6,666 bases of DNA from JAOUEE01 sp051011595 (GCA_051011595.1 JBPCTQ010000268.1:1-6666); one strand, 5' to 3'; positions 1 through 5,448 are shown, counted from the stretch's first letter. Program-made: numbers and translations. The notes: generated from the letters alone by a model not told the origin.

Positions 1-515
1 GCCAAGCCGACATCGTGGAGGATCGATTCCCGGCCGAGCACTTCGAGCTGGTCCACGCCCGGGCTGTGCTCCAGCATCTCCCCGCCCGGCGCGACGTCGT
101 CACCAAGTTGGTGGGCCTACTCAAGCCAGGGGGATGGCTCATACTCGAGGACGGACATTTCGGCCTGTTCGCCGAACAACCACTTCCCGAGCCCTACCAG
201 ACGATGCATCGCATCATCGCCTCCGCCAGCCGCGACGAATGGCGCGATCCGTCCGTGGGTGCCCATCTGCTGGCCTGGATGGCCGAGGAGGAACTGACCG
301 ATCTCGACCTGGTGGGCGACGTCTGGGCCATGCGTCCCGGCGAGGACGGCGGCGACTGGTGGTTCCTGGCCCTCGAGCGGGCCGGACCGATGCTGGTGGA
401 AGCCGGCGTGCTCACCACCGAGCAGGTCGACGAATCGTTGGCCCAGGTGTCCGAGCCGGGATTCGTGATGGTGAGCACCACCAGCATCGCCGTGCTGGGC
501 CGCCGTCCGAACTGA
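1..515 (+). CDS. SAM-dependent class I methyltransferase, C-terminal part (5' end outside window)
   Basis: This is the C-terminal 170 residues of a methyltransferase. The frame is open through the left edge (first full codon at base 3), so the GTG at 15 is probably internal. The sequence begins within the Rossmann-like domain. FELVHARAVLQHLP is the strand and helix that usually follow the acidic loop near the SAM adenine, and LLKPGGWLILED is the conserved 'kPGG' strand-turn of class I methyltransferases. The N-terminal glycine-rich SAM loop lies outside the window. The remaining ~115 residues form a less conserved, acidic and Trp-containing cap that would shape the acceptor pocket. The acceptor substrate cannot be read from this part; a small molecule is more likely than DNA or RNA because no target-recognition domain is visible. 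The fold is confident, the substrate unknown. The hydrolase gene follows after 34 bases. Confidence 0.85.
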   Translation, partial: QADIVEDRFPAEHFELVHARAVLQHLPARRDVVTKLVGLLKPGGWLILEDGHFGLFAEQPLPEPYQTMHRIIASASRDEWRDPSVGAHLLAWMAEEELTDLDLVGDVWAMRPGEDGGDWWFLALERAGPMLVEAGVLTTEQVDESLAQVSEPGFVMVSTTSIAVLGRRPN

Positions 516-536
516 CCCGGCCGCCGACGTTGGCTC

Positions 537-542
537 TACGCT
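537..542 (+). promoter_or_regulatory. Candidate -10 element (TACGCT) for the alpha/beta hydrolase, leaderless
   Basis: TACGCT fits the actinobacterial -10 pattern TANNNT and ends 7 bases before the ATG at 550. Transcription would therefore start at or next to the start codon. No Shine-Dalgarno lies between. A weak -35-like CTGACC (512-517) overlaps the stop codon of the methyltransferase, with a long 19-base spacer. The call is inferred from position and motif. Confidence 0.55.
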
Positions 543-549
543 GCCGCCC

Positions 550-1452
550 ATGACACAGATCGACACCAACGGCATCACCCTCGAGTACGACGATCGTGGT
601 GATGGTGAACCATTGGTCCTGGTGATGGGTCTCGGCACGCAGATGATCGCCTGGTCCGATGGTTTCGTCGACATGCTGATGGAGCGGGGCTTTCGTGTCA
701 TCCGTTTCGACAATCGTGACGTCGGCTTGTCGTCCAAGATCGACGCCCCACCCCCGGATCGCCGCGCCGTGCTGGGCCAGATGGTCTTGCGTCGTCGGCC
801 CGACGCGCCGTACCTGGTGGCCGACATGGCCAACGACACCGCCGGCCTGCTCGACGCCCTCGACATCGACTCGGCTCATGTCGTCGGCGCATCGATGGGC
901 GGCATGATCTCTCAGCAACTGGCCATCGATCACCCGCACCGGGTGCGCAGCCTGTGCTCGATCATGTCGAACACCGGCGACGGGAAGTCCGGCCGCATCT
1001 CACCCCGGCTGCTCGTCAAGGCCCCCCGCATGCTCTCGGGCGACGTCACCACCGCCATCGCAGACTCGGTGGCCATCACCAAATTGATCGCCGGGCCCCA
1101 CTTCGACCAGGCCAAGGCCCGCGAGTTCGCGCAGGCTGCGTTCGACCGCTGTTATCACCCGGCGGGGACCGCTCGTCAGACGGCCGCCATTGCCGCCAGT
1201 CCCGATCGGACCGAGGCCCTCGGTGCGCTGACCGCGCCCACCCTGGTGATCCACGGCGTGCTCGATCGACTGGTTCGTTTCTCGGGCGGGGTGGCCACCG
1301 CCCGGGCCGTTCCCCACAGCCGTCTGCTGGCCTTCCCCGACATGGGTCACGACCTTCCCGAGGTCCGATGGCCCGAAATGGTCAACGCCATCGCCGCCAA
1401 CGCGGCCCGATCGACCTCCGCCGACGTCCTTGCGACATCGGTCACACCCTGA
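550..1452 (+). CDS. Alpha/beta hydrolase (esterase-like, RdmC / aclacinomycin methylesterase type)
   Basis: This 300-residue protein is full length for a single-domain alpha/beta hydrolase. The catalytic parts are visible in order: the oxyanion-hole loop after the first core strand (LVLVMGLG, residues 22-29); a FDNRDVGLS segment (53-61), typical of RdmC-like esterases and related hydrolases; the nucleophile elbow GASMGG with Ser115; the acid HGVLD with Asp239; and PDMGH with His267. The region between about 145 and 215 is the helical cap over the active site. No signal peptide is present, so it should act in the cytoplasm on a small ester, lactone or similar substrate. Close relatives are often annotated as aclacinomycin methylesterase, but that specificity should not be assumed. 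The ATG at 550 is supported by homology-like sequence from residue 3 onward and by the -10 element just upstream. A haloperoxidase or epoxide hydrolase is a less likely alternative. Confidence 0.9.
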   Translation: MTQIDTNGITLEYDDRGDGEPLVLVMGLGTQMIAWSDGFVDMLMERGFRVIRFDNRDVGLSSKIDAPPPDRRAVLGQMVLRRRPDAPYLVADMANDTAGLLDALDIDSAHVVGASMGGMISQQLAIDHPHRVRSLCSIMSNTGDGKSGRISPRLLVKAPRMLSGDVTTAIADSVAITKLIAGPHFDQAKAREFAQAAFDRCYHPAGTARQTAAIAASPDRTEALGALTAPTLVIHGVLDRLVRFSGGVATARAVPHSRLLAFPDMGHDLPEVRWPEMVNAIAANAARSTSADVLATSVTP

Positions 1453-1458
1453 GAAGAT
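1430..1458 (+). promoter_or_regulatory. Weak candidate promoter for the lipoprotein gene
   Basis: TTGCGA (1430-1435) and GAAGAT (1453-1458) are separated by 17 bases, the usual -35/-10 spacing, and match the consensus partially (4/6 and 3/6). The element overlaps the end of the hydrolase gene. It would give a leader of about 30 bases containing the Shine-Dalgarno at 1484-1490. Read-through from the hydrolase promoter is an equally good explanation. Confidence 0.25.
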
Positions 1459-1483
1459 GCACGAACCTACCCGTCGGTAACGC

Positions 1484-1490
1484 AAGGAAG
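1484..1490 (+). promoter_or_regulatory. Shine-Dalgarno AAGGAAG that fixes the lipoprotein start
   Basis: AAGGAAG lies 6 bases before the GTG at 1497. This is one of only two strong ribosome binding sites in the window. It selects this GTG over the upstream in-frame ATG at 954, which lies inside the hydrolase gene. Confidence 0.75.
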
Positions 1491-1496
1491 TCCGCT

Positions 1497-2318
1497 GTGT
1501 CCCGTCTTCGTCGTCGCAGTTCGTTGGTGGCCGTGCTCGGGGTCTTGGCCCTGGTGGCCTCGGCCTGTCAGATCGACGTGGCCGCCACCACCCTGCACGT
1601 GGTGCAGTCCCAGGAGGACGGGTTGCTGCAGAACGGCGACGAGCCCTACGTGGCGGTGATCCAGTGGCGAGTCATCCCGGGCGAGGCCGGCTCGACCGAG
1701 GTGTCGTTCCTGGGCAACCTCGCCGAGCTGGGCAGCGGTATGGACGATGGTGACTCTGCTCCAATCCCGGCCTCCATGGGCGCGGCGTCGTTCTCCGACG
1801 TGCAGGTCTCGAGTCTCGGTCAGGTGGCCCAGGGCATCCTGCCCGAGCTGGTGGGCACGGTGATGATCGTGATGGAGAGCGACCTCACGTCGTGGGGCAC
1901 CGTCAACAACCTCATGGGCGACGTCGAGTCCGCCCTCCAGACCGAACTGCAGAACGAGATCGAGCCGCTCACCATCGTCGATCTCACCAATCCGGCGATC
2001 GTGGCCGAAGCGCTGTCGGTGGCGGCCGCCAACGTGGAAGAAGCGGTCACTCCCGGAATCCTCGACTCGATCCTGTTGTGGCTCGGCAGCCTGGGTAACC
2101 CCGATGACCTCATCGGTGTCGGGTTCACCGTGTGGATCGCCGCCGGTGGCACGCTGGGCCAGTTCATCGACGCCAGCCTCCCGGCCGCGCTACCGGCCAA
2201 CGCCGCCGGTGGTGTGTGGCACGACAATCTCGACCCGAAGACGGCCACCCTGCGCTTCGCCGGCGACAGCGCCATCTACGACGTCGACATCGTGGCCACC
2301 AACGCCCCACCTTCGTGA
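1497..2318 (+). CDS. Predicted secreted lipoprotein of unknown function
   Basis: The product is 273 residues. The N terminus is a classical bacterial lipoprotein signal: a basic stretch (Arg3, Arg5-Arg7), a hydrophobic core (about 10-21), then the lipobox ASAC with the lipidated cysteine at Cys24. The mature protein would be anchored on the outer face of the membrane. It is acidic and has few basic residues, as expected for an extracytoplasmic protein. Residues 35-75 (DGLLQNGDEPYVAVIQWRVI and following) look beta-rich. Residues about 140-195 are predicted helical. A hydrophobic stretch (about 204-232, IGVGFTVWIAAGGTLG) precedes a C-terminal beta segment (TLRFAGDSAIYDVDI, 251-265). I recognise no catalytic motif or named domain. 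The start is GTG 1497, supported by a strong Shine-Dalgarno; the open frame runs back to 954, but that part is a shadow of the hydrolase gene. The gap after the hydrolase is 44 bases, so cotranscription is possible. Confidence 0.85.
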   Translation: MSRLRRRSSLVAVLGVLALVASACQIDVAATTLHVVQSQEDGLLQNGDEPYVAVIQWRVIPGEAGSTEVSFLGNLAELGSGMDDGDSAPIPASMGAASFSDVQVSSLGQVAQGILPELVGTVMIVMESDLTSWGTVNNLMGDVESALQTELQNEIEPLTIVDLTNPAIVAEALSVAAANVEEAVTPGILDSILLWLGSLGNPDDLIGVGFTVWIAAGGTLGQFIDASLPAALPANAAGGVWHDNLDPKTATLRFAGDSAIYDVDIVATNAPPS

Positions 2319-2333
2319 CCAACCGTTCGTGAC
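2312..2333 (+). repeat. Short direct repeat TTCGTGAC, two copies 14 bases apart
   Basis: TTCGTGAC occurs at 2312-2319 and again at 2326-2333. The first copy covers the lipoprotein stop codon and the second lies 11 bases before the candidate -10 of the next gene. The placement would suit a regulator binding site, but an 8-base repeat can also arise by chance. Seen directly; function is speculative. Confidence 0.3.
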
Positions 2334-2344
2334 GAGCGGGCCGA

Positions 2345-2350
2345 TACTCT
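2345..2350 (+). promoter_or_regulatory. Candidate -10 element (TACTCT) upstream of the 184-residue gene
   Basis: TACTCT fits TANNNT and ends 10 bases before the GTG at 2361, the loosest spacing of the five such sites here. The bases between (CGGCCCCACC) hold no Shine-Dalgarno. Transcription would start within about four bases of the start codon. No convincing -35 element is visible. Confidence 0.4.
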
Positions 2351-2360
2351 CGGCCCCACC

Positions 2361-2915
2361 GTGAGCAGCCGCCGCCACTACAAGACGATCGTGGGTCATC
2401 TCACCGACGACCCCACCACCGCCCCCGAGTTGGTCGAGCGCCTCGACGACGACGTGCTCATCCATCTCGGTGCATCGGTGGCCGACGAAGTACGGCGCCG
2501 AGCCGTCGAAGGCGGCGACCCCGACGCCGCCATCGCCGACGGCTTCGACACCGGGTTCGGCCGCGACGGGTTGGCCGTGTTGCCCTGGATCACCTCGCAC
2601 TACGTCGTGTGTCCCGGCGGGCTGGTGGGCAAGAACCGGGCGTCGCACCGGTGCCGGTTCATCAGCGTCAACAACACCTGGGTGTGGGACTGCATGGAGC
2701 TGATCAACGAGGAGAAGCGGTCGGCACCGGGCACCGACGAAGGGTTCCGGGCCGTGGCCCTCATCCCGATCATCGAAGGCACCACCCTCGACGTGGTGAG
2801 CGGCCGGCTCCGCAGCGGGCAGCACAGCGTCGAACGGGTGGTGTCCTACGAGGTGCGCAAGGGTGAGCTCGTCGAAGTCAGCCAACGAGTGGTCGCCGCC
2901 GCCGGAATGCGCTGA
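2361..2915 (+). CDS. Hypothetical protein, 184 residues, unrecognised
   Basis: I do not recognise this family. The protein begins MSSRRHYKTIVGHL and continues with a helical, acidic N-terminal third (about 22-60). The middle is rich in aromatic and hydrophobic residues and contains LPWITSHYVVCPGGLVG (74-90) and ISVNNTWVWDCMELI (101-115). The C-terminal third alternates hydrophobic and polar residues as in a beta-sheet (about 129-148 and 157-178). It has three cysteines (84, 98, 111) and two nearby histidines (80, 96). A metal site is conceivable, but the spacing matches no known motif. There is no signal peptide or membrane segment, so it is probably cytoplasmic. The GTG start fits the -10 element just upstream and the absence of any Shine-Dalgarno. 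Codon use resembles the neighbours. It ends 27 bases before the end of the convergent oxidoreductase gene. Confidence 0.8.
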   Translation: MSSRRHYKTIVGHLTDDPTTAPELVERLDDDVLIHLGASVADEVRRRAVEGGDPDAAIADGFDTGFGRDGLAVLPWITSHYVVCPGGLVGKNRASHRCRFISVNNTWVWDCMELINEEKRSAPGTDEGFRAVALIPIIEGTTLDVVSGRLRSGQHSVERVVSYEVRKGELVEVSQRVVAAAGMR

Positions 2916-2920
2916 GTCCG

Positions 2921-2944
2921 AGCGACCACCCCGCTCCGGTCGCT
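2921..2944. terminator. Inverted repeat between convergent genes, possible bidirectional terminator
   Basis: AGCGACC (2921-2927) and GGTCGCT (2938-2944) form a perfect 7-base-pair stem with a 10-base loop. It fills the 27-base gap between two convergent stop codons and overlaps the TAG of the minus-strand gene (2943-2945) by two bases. Neither side has a T-tract, so it is not a textbook intrinsic terminator, though U-poor terminators are common in high-GC actinobacteria. The position supports the call more than the sequence does. Confidence 0.4.
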
Positions 2945-3953
2945 AACCCTTCACCACCTCGGCCAAGGCGGCCAAGGTCTGGGGGTCACGAGCCGAGACG
3001 TTGAGCATGGTCACCGGGCTCTCCTCCCAGGCGGCCAGACGATCCTTGATCCGTTCCACCGGGCCCACCAGGCTGATCTCGTCGGCGAACTCGGTGGGCA
3101 CCGCGGCGATTGCTTCGTCCCGTTTGCCCTCCATGAACAGGTCCTGGATGCGGAGCGCTTCTTCCTCGTAGCCCATCCGGGCCATCAACTTGGTGTGGTA
3201 GTTCTGGCCCTTGGCCCCCATGCCACCGATGTAGAAACCGAGCGTGGCCTTCACCGGCCACAGGGCCTCCTCCCAGTCGTCACCGATGTACATGGACACG
3301 TTCACCGGAATCTCGAAACCCTCCTTGGCCCCGGCGATCTGATCGGCGTACACCTCGGGCCGGTAGGGCGAGTAGTAGAGGGGGATCCACCCGTCGGCGA
3401 TCTCCGCGGTCTGGGTGACGTTCTTGGGCCCTTCGGCCCCGATGTAGATGGGGATCTCGCTCCTCAGGGGATGCGTCATGATCTTGAGTGGTTTCCCCAG
3501 GCCCACGCTGCCGGGGCCGTCGTAGGGGTTCTGGTAGAAGTCGCCGTCGTAGGTGAAGTGGCCGTCGCGGCGCAACACCGTGCGGATCATGTCGACCACC
3601 TCTCGCGTGCGGGCGAGGGGCCGATTGGACGGCTGGCCGTACCACCCCTCCACCACCTGGGGGCCCGACACCCCGAGGCCCAGGATGAACCGCCCGTCGG
3701 ACAGGTGATCGAGGGTCATGGCGTGCATCGCCACCGCGGTGGGCGTTCGGGCCGCGATCTGCACCACGCTGGTGCCCAACTGGATGCGGTCGGTGACCGC
3801 GGCCAGGTCGGCCAGCGGGGAGAAGGCGTCGGACCCCCACGACTCGGCCGACCAGGCACAGTCGTACCCGATACGTTCGGCCTCCTGGGTGAGGGCCACG
3901 AAGTCAGCTGGCGGTTGTGCGGTCCAGTAGCCCCAGATGAGTCCCAGTTTCAT
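2943..3953 (-). CDS. LLM-class F420-dependent oxidoreductase (Rv3520c-like family)
   Basis: The product is 336 residues, the normal length for a bacterial luciferase-like TIM barrel. The N terminus (MKLGLIWGYWTAQPPADF) and the AESWGSDAFSPLADLA segment (36-51) are characteristic of the actinobacterial group named after Mycobacterium Rv3520c. Other marks are LGTSVVQIAARTPTAVAMHAMTLDHLS (59-85), the family signature around GRFILGLGVSGPQVVEGWYG (87-106), IPIYIGAEGPKN (167-178), the ADGWIP segment (186-191) that in this superfamily lies near the cofactor phosphate, and a C-terminal LVGPVERIKDRL (295-306). Members use reduced coenzyme F420 in place of FMN for hydride transfer. The substrate is not predictable from the sequence and the enzyme should be cytoplasmic. 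The ATG at 3953 has a GGAGG Shine-Dalgarno 4 bases upstream. The gene is transcribed alone, convergent with gene 4 and divergent from gene 6. An FMN-dependent monooxygenase is a weaker alternative. Confidence 0.92.
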   Translation of the reverse strand: MKLGLIWGYWTAQPPADFVALTQEAERIGYDCAWSAESWGSDAFSPLADLAAVTDRIQLGTSVVQIAARTPTAVAMHAMTLDHLSDGRFILGLGVSGPQVVEGWYGQPSNRPLARTREVVDMIRTVLRRDGHFTYDGDFYQNPYDGPGSVGLGKPLKIMTHPLRSEIPIYIGAEGPKNVTQTAEIADGWIPLYYSPYRPEVYADQIAGAKEGFEIPVNVSMYIGDDWEEALWPVKATLGFYIGGMGAKGQNYHTKLMARMGYEEEALRIQDLFMEGKRDEAIAAVPTEFADEISLVGPVERIKDRLAAWEESPVTMLNVSARDPQTLAALAEVVKG

Positions 3954-3957
3954 GACG

Positions 3958-3962
3958 CCTCC
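3958..3962 (-). promoter_or_regulatory. Shine-Dalgarno GGAGG of the LLM oxidoreductase
   Basis: On the minus strand GGAGG lies 4 bases before the ATG at 3953. It is the second of only two strong ribosome binding sites here and supports this start codon. Confidence 0.75.
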
Positions 3963-3979
3963 ATGTCGAGTCCGGCATC

Positions 3980-4008
3980 AGTATCGTTCGGCGCGGCCCG
4001 CTCGTCCT
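3980..4008 (-). promoter_or_regulatory. Candidate promoter of the LLM oxidoreductase
   Basis: On the minus strand GATACT (3980-3985) matches the -10 consensus at 4 of 6 positions. AGGACG (4003-4008), 17 bases upstream of it, shares the GAC core of the -35. The predicted leader of roughly 20 bases would include the Shine-Dalgarno. The match is modest. Confidence 0.35.
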
Positions 4009-4050
4009 CATGGGGCCCTCGGCGCCCGACCGCGCAGACCGATGCCATCG

Positions 4051-4072
4051 CCGGGGCAATTCCTGTCCCCGG
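4051..4072. repeat. Inverted repeat in the divergent intergenic region, possible operator
   Basis: CCGGGG (4051-4056) and CCCCGG (4067-4072) are perfect inverted arms around a 10-base centre that is AT-richer than its surroundings. The repeat covers the place where the -35 of the downstream gene would lie, given its -10 at 4087-4092. It could be a binding site for a dimeric regulator or a chance GC palindrome. The rest of the 145-base gap between the two divergent genes holds only the two candidate promoters. Confidence 0.35.
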
Positions 4073-4086
4073 TGCGGGCGCGGCAG

Positions 4087-4092
4087 TACGGT
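4087..4092 (+). promoter_or_regulatory. Candidate -10 element (TACGGT) of the repeat-protein gene, leaderless
   Basis: TACGGT fits TANNNT and ends 6 bases before the GTG at 4099, placing transcription start at the start codon. The GAAGGG just before the GTG resembles a Shine-Dalgarno but abuts the start codon, so it is too close to act as one. Confidence 0.55.
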
Positions 4093-4098
4093 CGAAGG

Positions 4099-4578
4099 GT
4101 GCACGAGGTCAGCGTCCGCTATCGCCGGCAGAACCGCCAGACCGCCATCGACGGTTCGGTCGGACCCACCGTGTTCGTGTGGACCGCCCGCAGCAAAGCC
4201 GGCCACGGCACCGCCATCGACGGTTCGTGGGGAGAGCAGACCATCACCGCCGAGATGCACGAACGCCGATTGGGCAACGGTGTGGCCACCGTGGCCGGCA
4301 CCCTCGGCGAAGGGGCCATCACCCTCGACATCGCCCAACACCTCAGCCTGGGCCTCGACGTGACGGGCACGATCGGCACCGACGACGTCGCCTTGCGCCT
4401 CGATCGTCCGGTGGGCGCTCGCCGGCGCATCGTGCACCGCCAGCCGCAACCCGAGGCGGCCCTGTTGATCGCCTGGCAGAACCTGGGTGGCAGCCTCACG
4501 GGCAAGGTCACTCGACCCATCGACGCGGTCGCCGCCACCGTCGTGGGGCTCGCCGCCGGAGCATTGACCAACCGGTAG
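4099..4578 (+). CDS. Hypothetical protein with four Gly-rich ~23-residue repeats
   Basis: The product is 159 residues and I do not recognise the family. Residues 17-112 contain four degenerate repeats. Each is marked by G-[ST]-x-G (GSVG at 19, GSWG at 42, GTLG at 67, GTIG at 90) followed by an alternating polar/hydrophobic stretch (TVFVWTA, TITAEM, AITLDI, VALRLD). The spacing of 23, 25 and 23 residues suggests a beta-sheet or beta-solenoid built from repeated hairpins. Repeats 1 and 2 share the octapeptide core TAIDGS-x-G, encoded by identical DNA. A basic linker (ARRRIVHR, 107-114) follows. The C-terminal segment 140-156 (IDAVAATVVGLAAGALT) is mildly hydrophobic and might pack on a membrane or form a helix. 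There is no signal peptide. The GTG at 4099 is preferred because the -10 element sits just upstream. The in-frame ATG at 3937 would add an Arg/Pro-rich tail inside the oxidoreductase gene. Gene 7 follows after 9 bases. Confidence 0.75.
   Translation: MHEVSVRYRRQNRQTAIDGSVGPTVFVWTARSKAGHGTAIDGSWGEQTITAEMHERRLGNGVATVAGTLGEGAITLDIAQHLSLGLDVTGTIGTDDVALRLDRPVGARRRIVHRQPQPEAALLIAWQNLGGSLTGKVTRPIDAVAATVVGLAAGALTNR
4141..4227 (+). repeat. 18-base identical direct repeat inside the repeat-protein gene
   Basis: The 18 bases at 4141-4158 recur exactly at 4210-4227, 69 bases (23 codons) apart and in frame. They encode TAIDGS in both copies. Identity at third codon positions suggests a recent internal duplication or gene conversion of one repeat unit. 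Confidence 0.8.
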
Positions 4579-4581
4579 CGT
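4576..4581 (+). promoter_or_regulatory. Candidate -10 element (TAGCGT) of the DUF3097 gene, overlapping the previous stop codon
   Basis: TAGCGT fits TANNNT and ends 6 bases before the ATG at 4588. Its first three bases are the TAG stop codon of the repeat-protein gene. No Shine-Dalgarno precedes this ATG. With a gap of only 9 bases, translational coupling to the upstream gene is the alternative to a leaderless start. No clear -35 is present. Confidence 0.45.
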
Positions 4582-4587
4582 GGCCGG

Positions 4588-5418
4588 ATGCGCAACGACG
4601 GCATCCTGGCCGGCGATTTCGACATCGACCAGCCACCCCGACGCCGCGGCGTCGACTACCCCAACGTGGCGGCTCGGTTGGGCCTGGTGGTCGAGCACAG
4701 TGCCAGCGGCACCACCGGGGCCATTGTTCGCTTCGCGCCACCCCAGGTGGTGCTCCGTGATCGCCACGGTCGCGATACCGCGCTGCGCCTCCGTGACGGG
4801 GCCTTCAGCATCGACGGGCGCCCGGTCGCGCTTCGTCCGCCGCCGACCACCGACACCACCACCGCGCCGAGCCGCACCACGTCGGGGTCGGTTGCACTCG
4901 ACGACGTTCCAGCCCGAGTGGCGCGCGCCAGCCGGCTCTACGTGGAGGGAATCCACGACGGTGAGCTGATCGAGAAGGTCTGGGGCGACGACCTCCGGGT
5001 CGAAGGAGTGGTCGTAGAGGTCATGGACGGCGCCGACGACCTCACCGCACTGGTTCGCGGCTTCGGCCCCGGTCCCAACCGGCGACTGGGCATCCTGCTC
5101 GACCATCTGGTCGACGGATCCAAGGAGCACCGTCTGGCGGCCACCGTCGATCACCCCGACGTGCAGGTGGCCGGCCACCCCTTCGTCGACGTGTGGCAAG
5201 TGGTGAAACCATCAGTTGCCGGTCTCGATGCCTGGCCCGACGTTCCGCACGGCGAATCGTGGAAGGAAGGTGTCCTGGGTCGGATCGGCCATCCCGGGCC
5301 GCCGGGTGCGTTCTGGAAGCAGCTGCTGGGTCGGGTCGAGACCTGGACCGACCTCGAGCCGGTGTTCGTCGGTGCGGTGGAGTCGCTCATCGATTTCGTG
5401 GCCCCACCCGAGCGCTGA
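4588..5418 (+). CDS. DUF3097 family protein with TOPRIM-like pattern
   Basis: The 276-residue product matches the actinobacterial DUF3097 family as I remember it, at full length. An N-terminal part (about 24-85) includes PNVAARLGLVVEH and a small beta domain (VVLRDRHGRDTALRLRDGAFSIDGRPV). A low-complexity Pro/Thr linker follows (84-99). The core is highly conserved: ARVARASRLYVEGIHDGELIEKVWGDDLR (109-137), RRLGILLDHLVDGSKEHRLA (165-184), VAGHPFVDVWQVVKP (194-208) and a C-terminal LEPVFVGAVESLIDFV. The family has no established function. The strand-ending glutamate (VEG, Glu120) plus Asp124, followed about 50 residues later by the strand-ending LLDHLVDGSKE (Asp172, Asp176), resembles the E...D-x-D layout of TOPRIM nucleic-acid enzymes such as RNase M5. 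That reading is my inference. There is no signal peptide. The start follows the 159-residue gene by 9 bases. Confidence 0.88.
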   Translation: MRNDGILAGDFDIDQPPRRRGVDYPNVAARLGLVVEHSASGTTGAIVRFAPPQVVLRDRHGRDTALRLRDGAFSIDGRPVALRPPPTTDTTTAPSRTTSGSVALDDVPARVARASRLYVEGIHDGELIEKVWGDDLRVEGVVVEVMDGADDLTALVRGFGPGPNRRLGILLDHLVDGSKEHRLAATVDHPDVQVAGHPFVDVWQVVKPSVAGLDAWPDVPHGESWKEGVLGRIGHPGPPGAFWKQLLGRVETWTDLEPVFVGAVESLIDFVAPPER

Positions 5419-5443
5419 GGTTCCCCGGACCGCGAGGCGCTCG
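5409..5443 (+). terminator. Inverted repeat at the end of the DUF3097 gene, weak terminator candidate
   Basis: CGAGCGC (5409-5415) and GCGCTCG (5437-5443) form a perfect 7-base-pair stem with a 21-base loop. The left arm ends at the base just before the TGA stop codon (5416-5418). There is no T-tract. It lies just upstream of the candidate -10 of the next gene, so it could separate the two transcripts. The large loop makes this uncertain. Confidence 0.25.
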
Positions 5444-5448
5444 ACCGA

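Noticed and set aside
117..866. 249-residue minus-strand open frame
   Set aside because: It is antisense to the methyltransferase and hydrolase genes and spans their intergenic gap without its own start signals.
954..1496. Upstream in-frame extension of the lipoprotein reading frame
   Set aside because: It overlaps the hydrolase gene in another frame and is Arg/Pro/His-rich shadow sequence. The GTG at 1497 has a strong Shine-Dalgarno and gives a proper lipoprotein signal.
2190..2885. 231-residue minus-strand open frame
   Set aside because: It is antisense to the lipoprotein end and the 184-residue gene. Its His/Val/Gly-rich composition is that of a shadow. The plus-strand gene has a promoter-like site and is preferred, although neither has a known family match.
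3937..4098. ATG at 3937 as start of the repeat-protein gene
   Set aside because: It would begin inside the oxidoreductase coding region on the opposite strand and add an Arg/Pro-rich tail. The -10 element at 4087 and the change to ordered protein sequence favour the GTG at 4099.
3195..4760. 521-residue plus-strand open frame across the oxidoreductase and repeat-protein genes
   Set aside because: It is antisense to the clearly recognisable LLM oxidoreductase, then out of frame with the next genes. Its composition is typical of a GC-rich shadow frame and no domain is visible.
3904..5199. 431-residue minus-strand open frame
   Set aside because: It is antisense to the repeat-protein and DUF3097 genes, low in complexity, and has no recognisable motif. 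The DUF3097 match on the plus strand is decisive.
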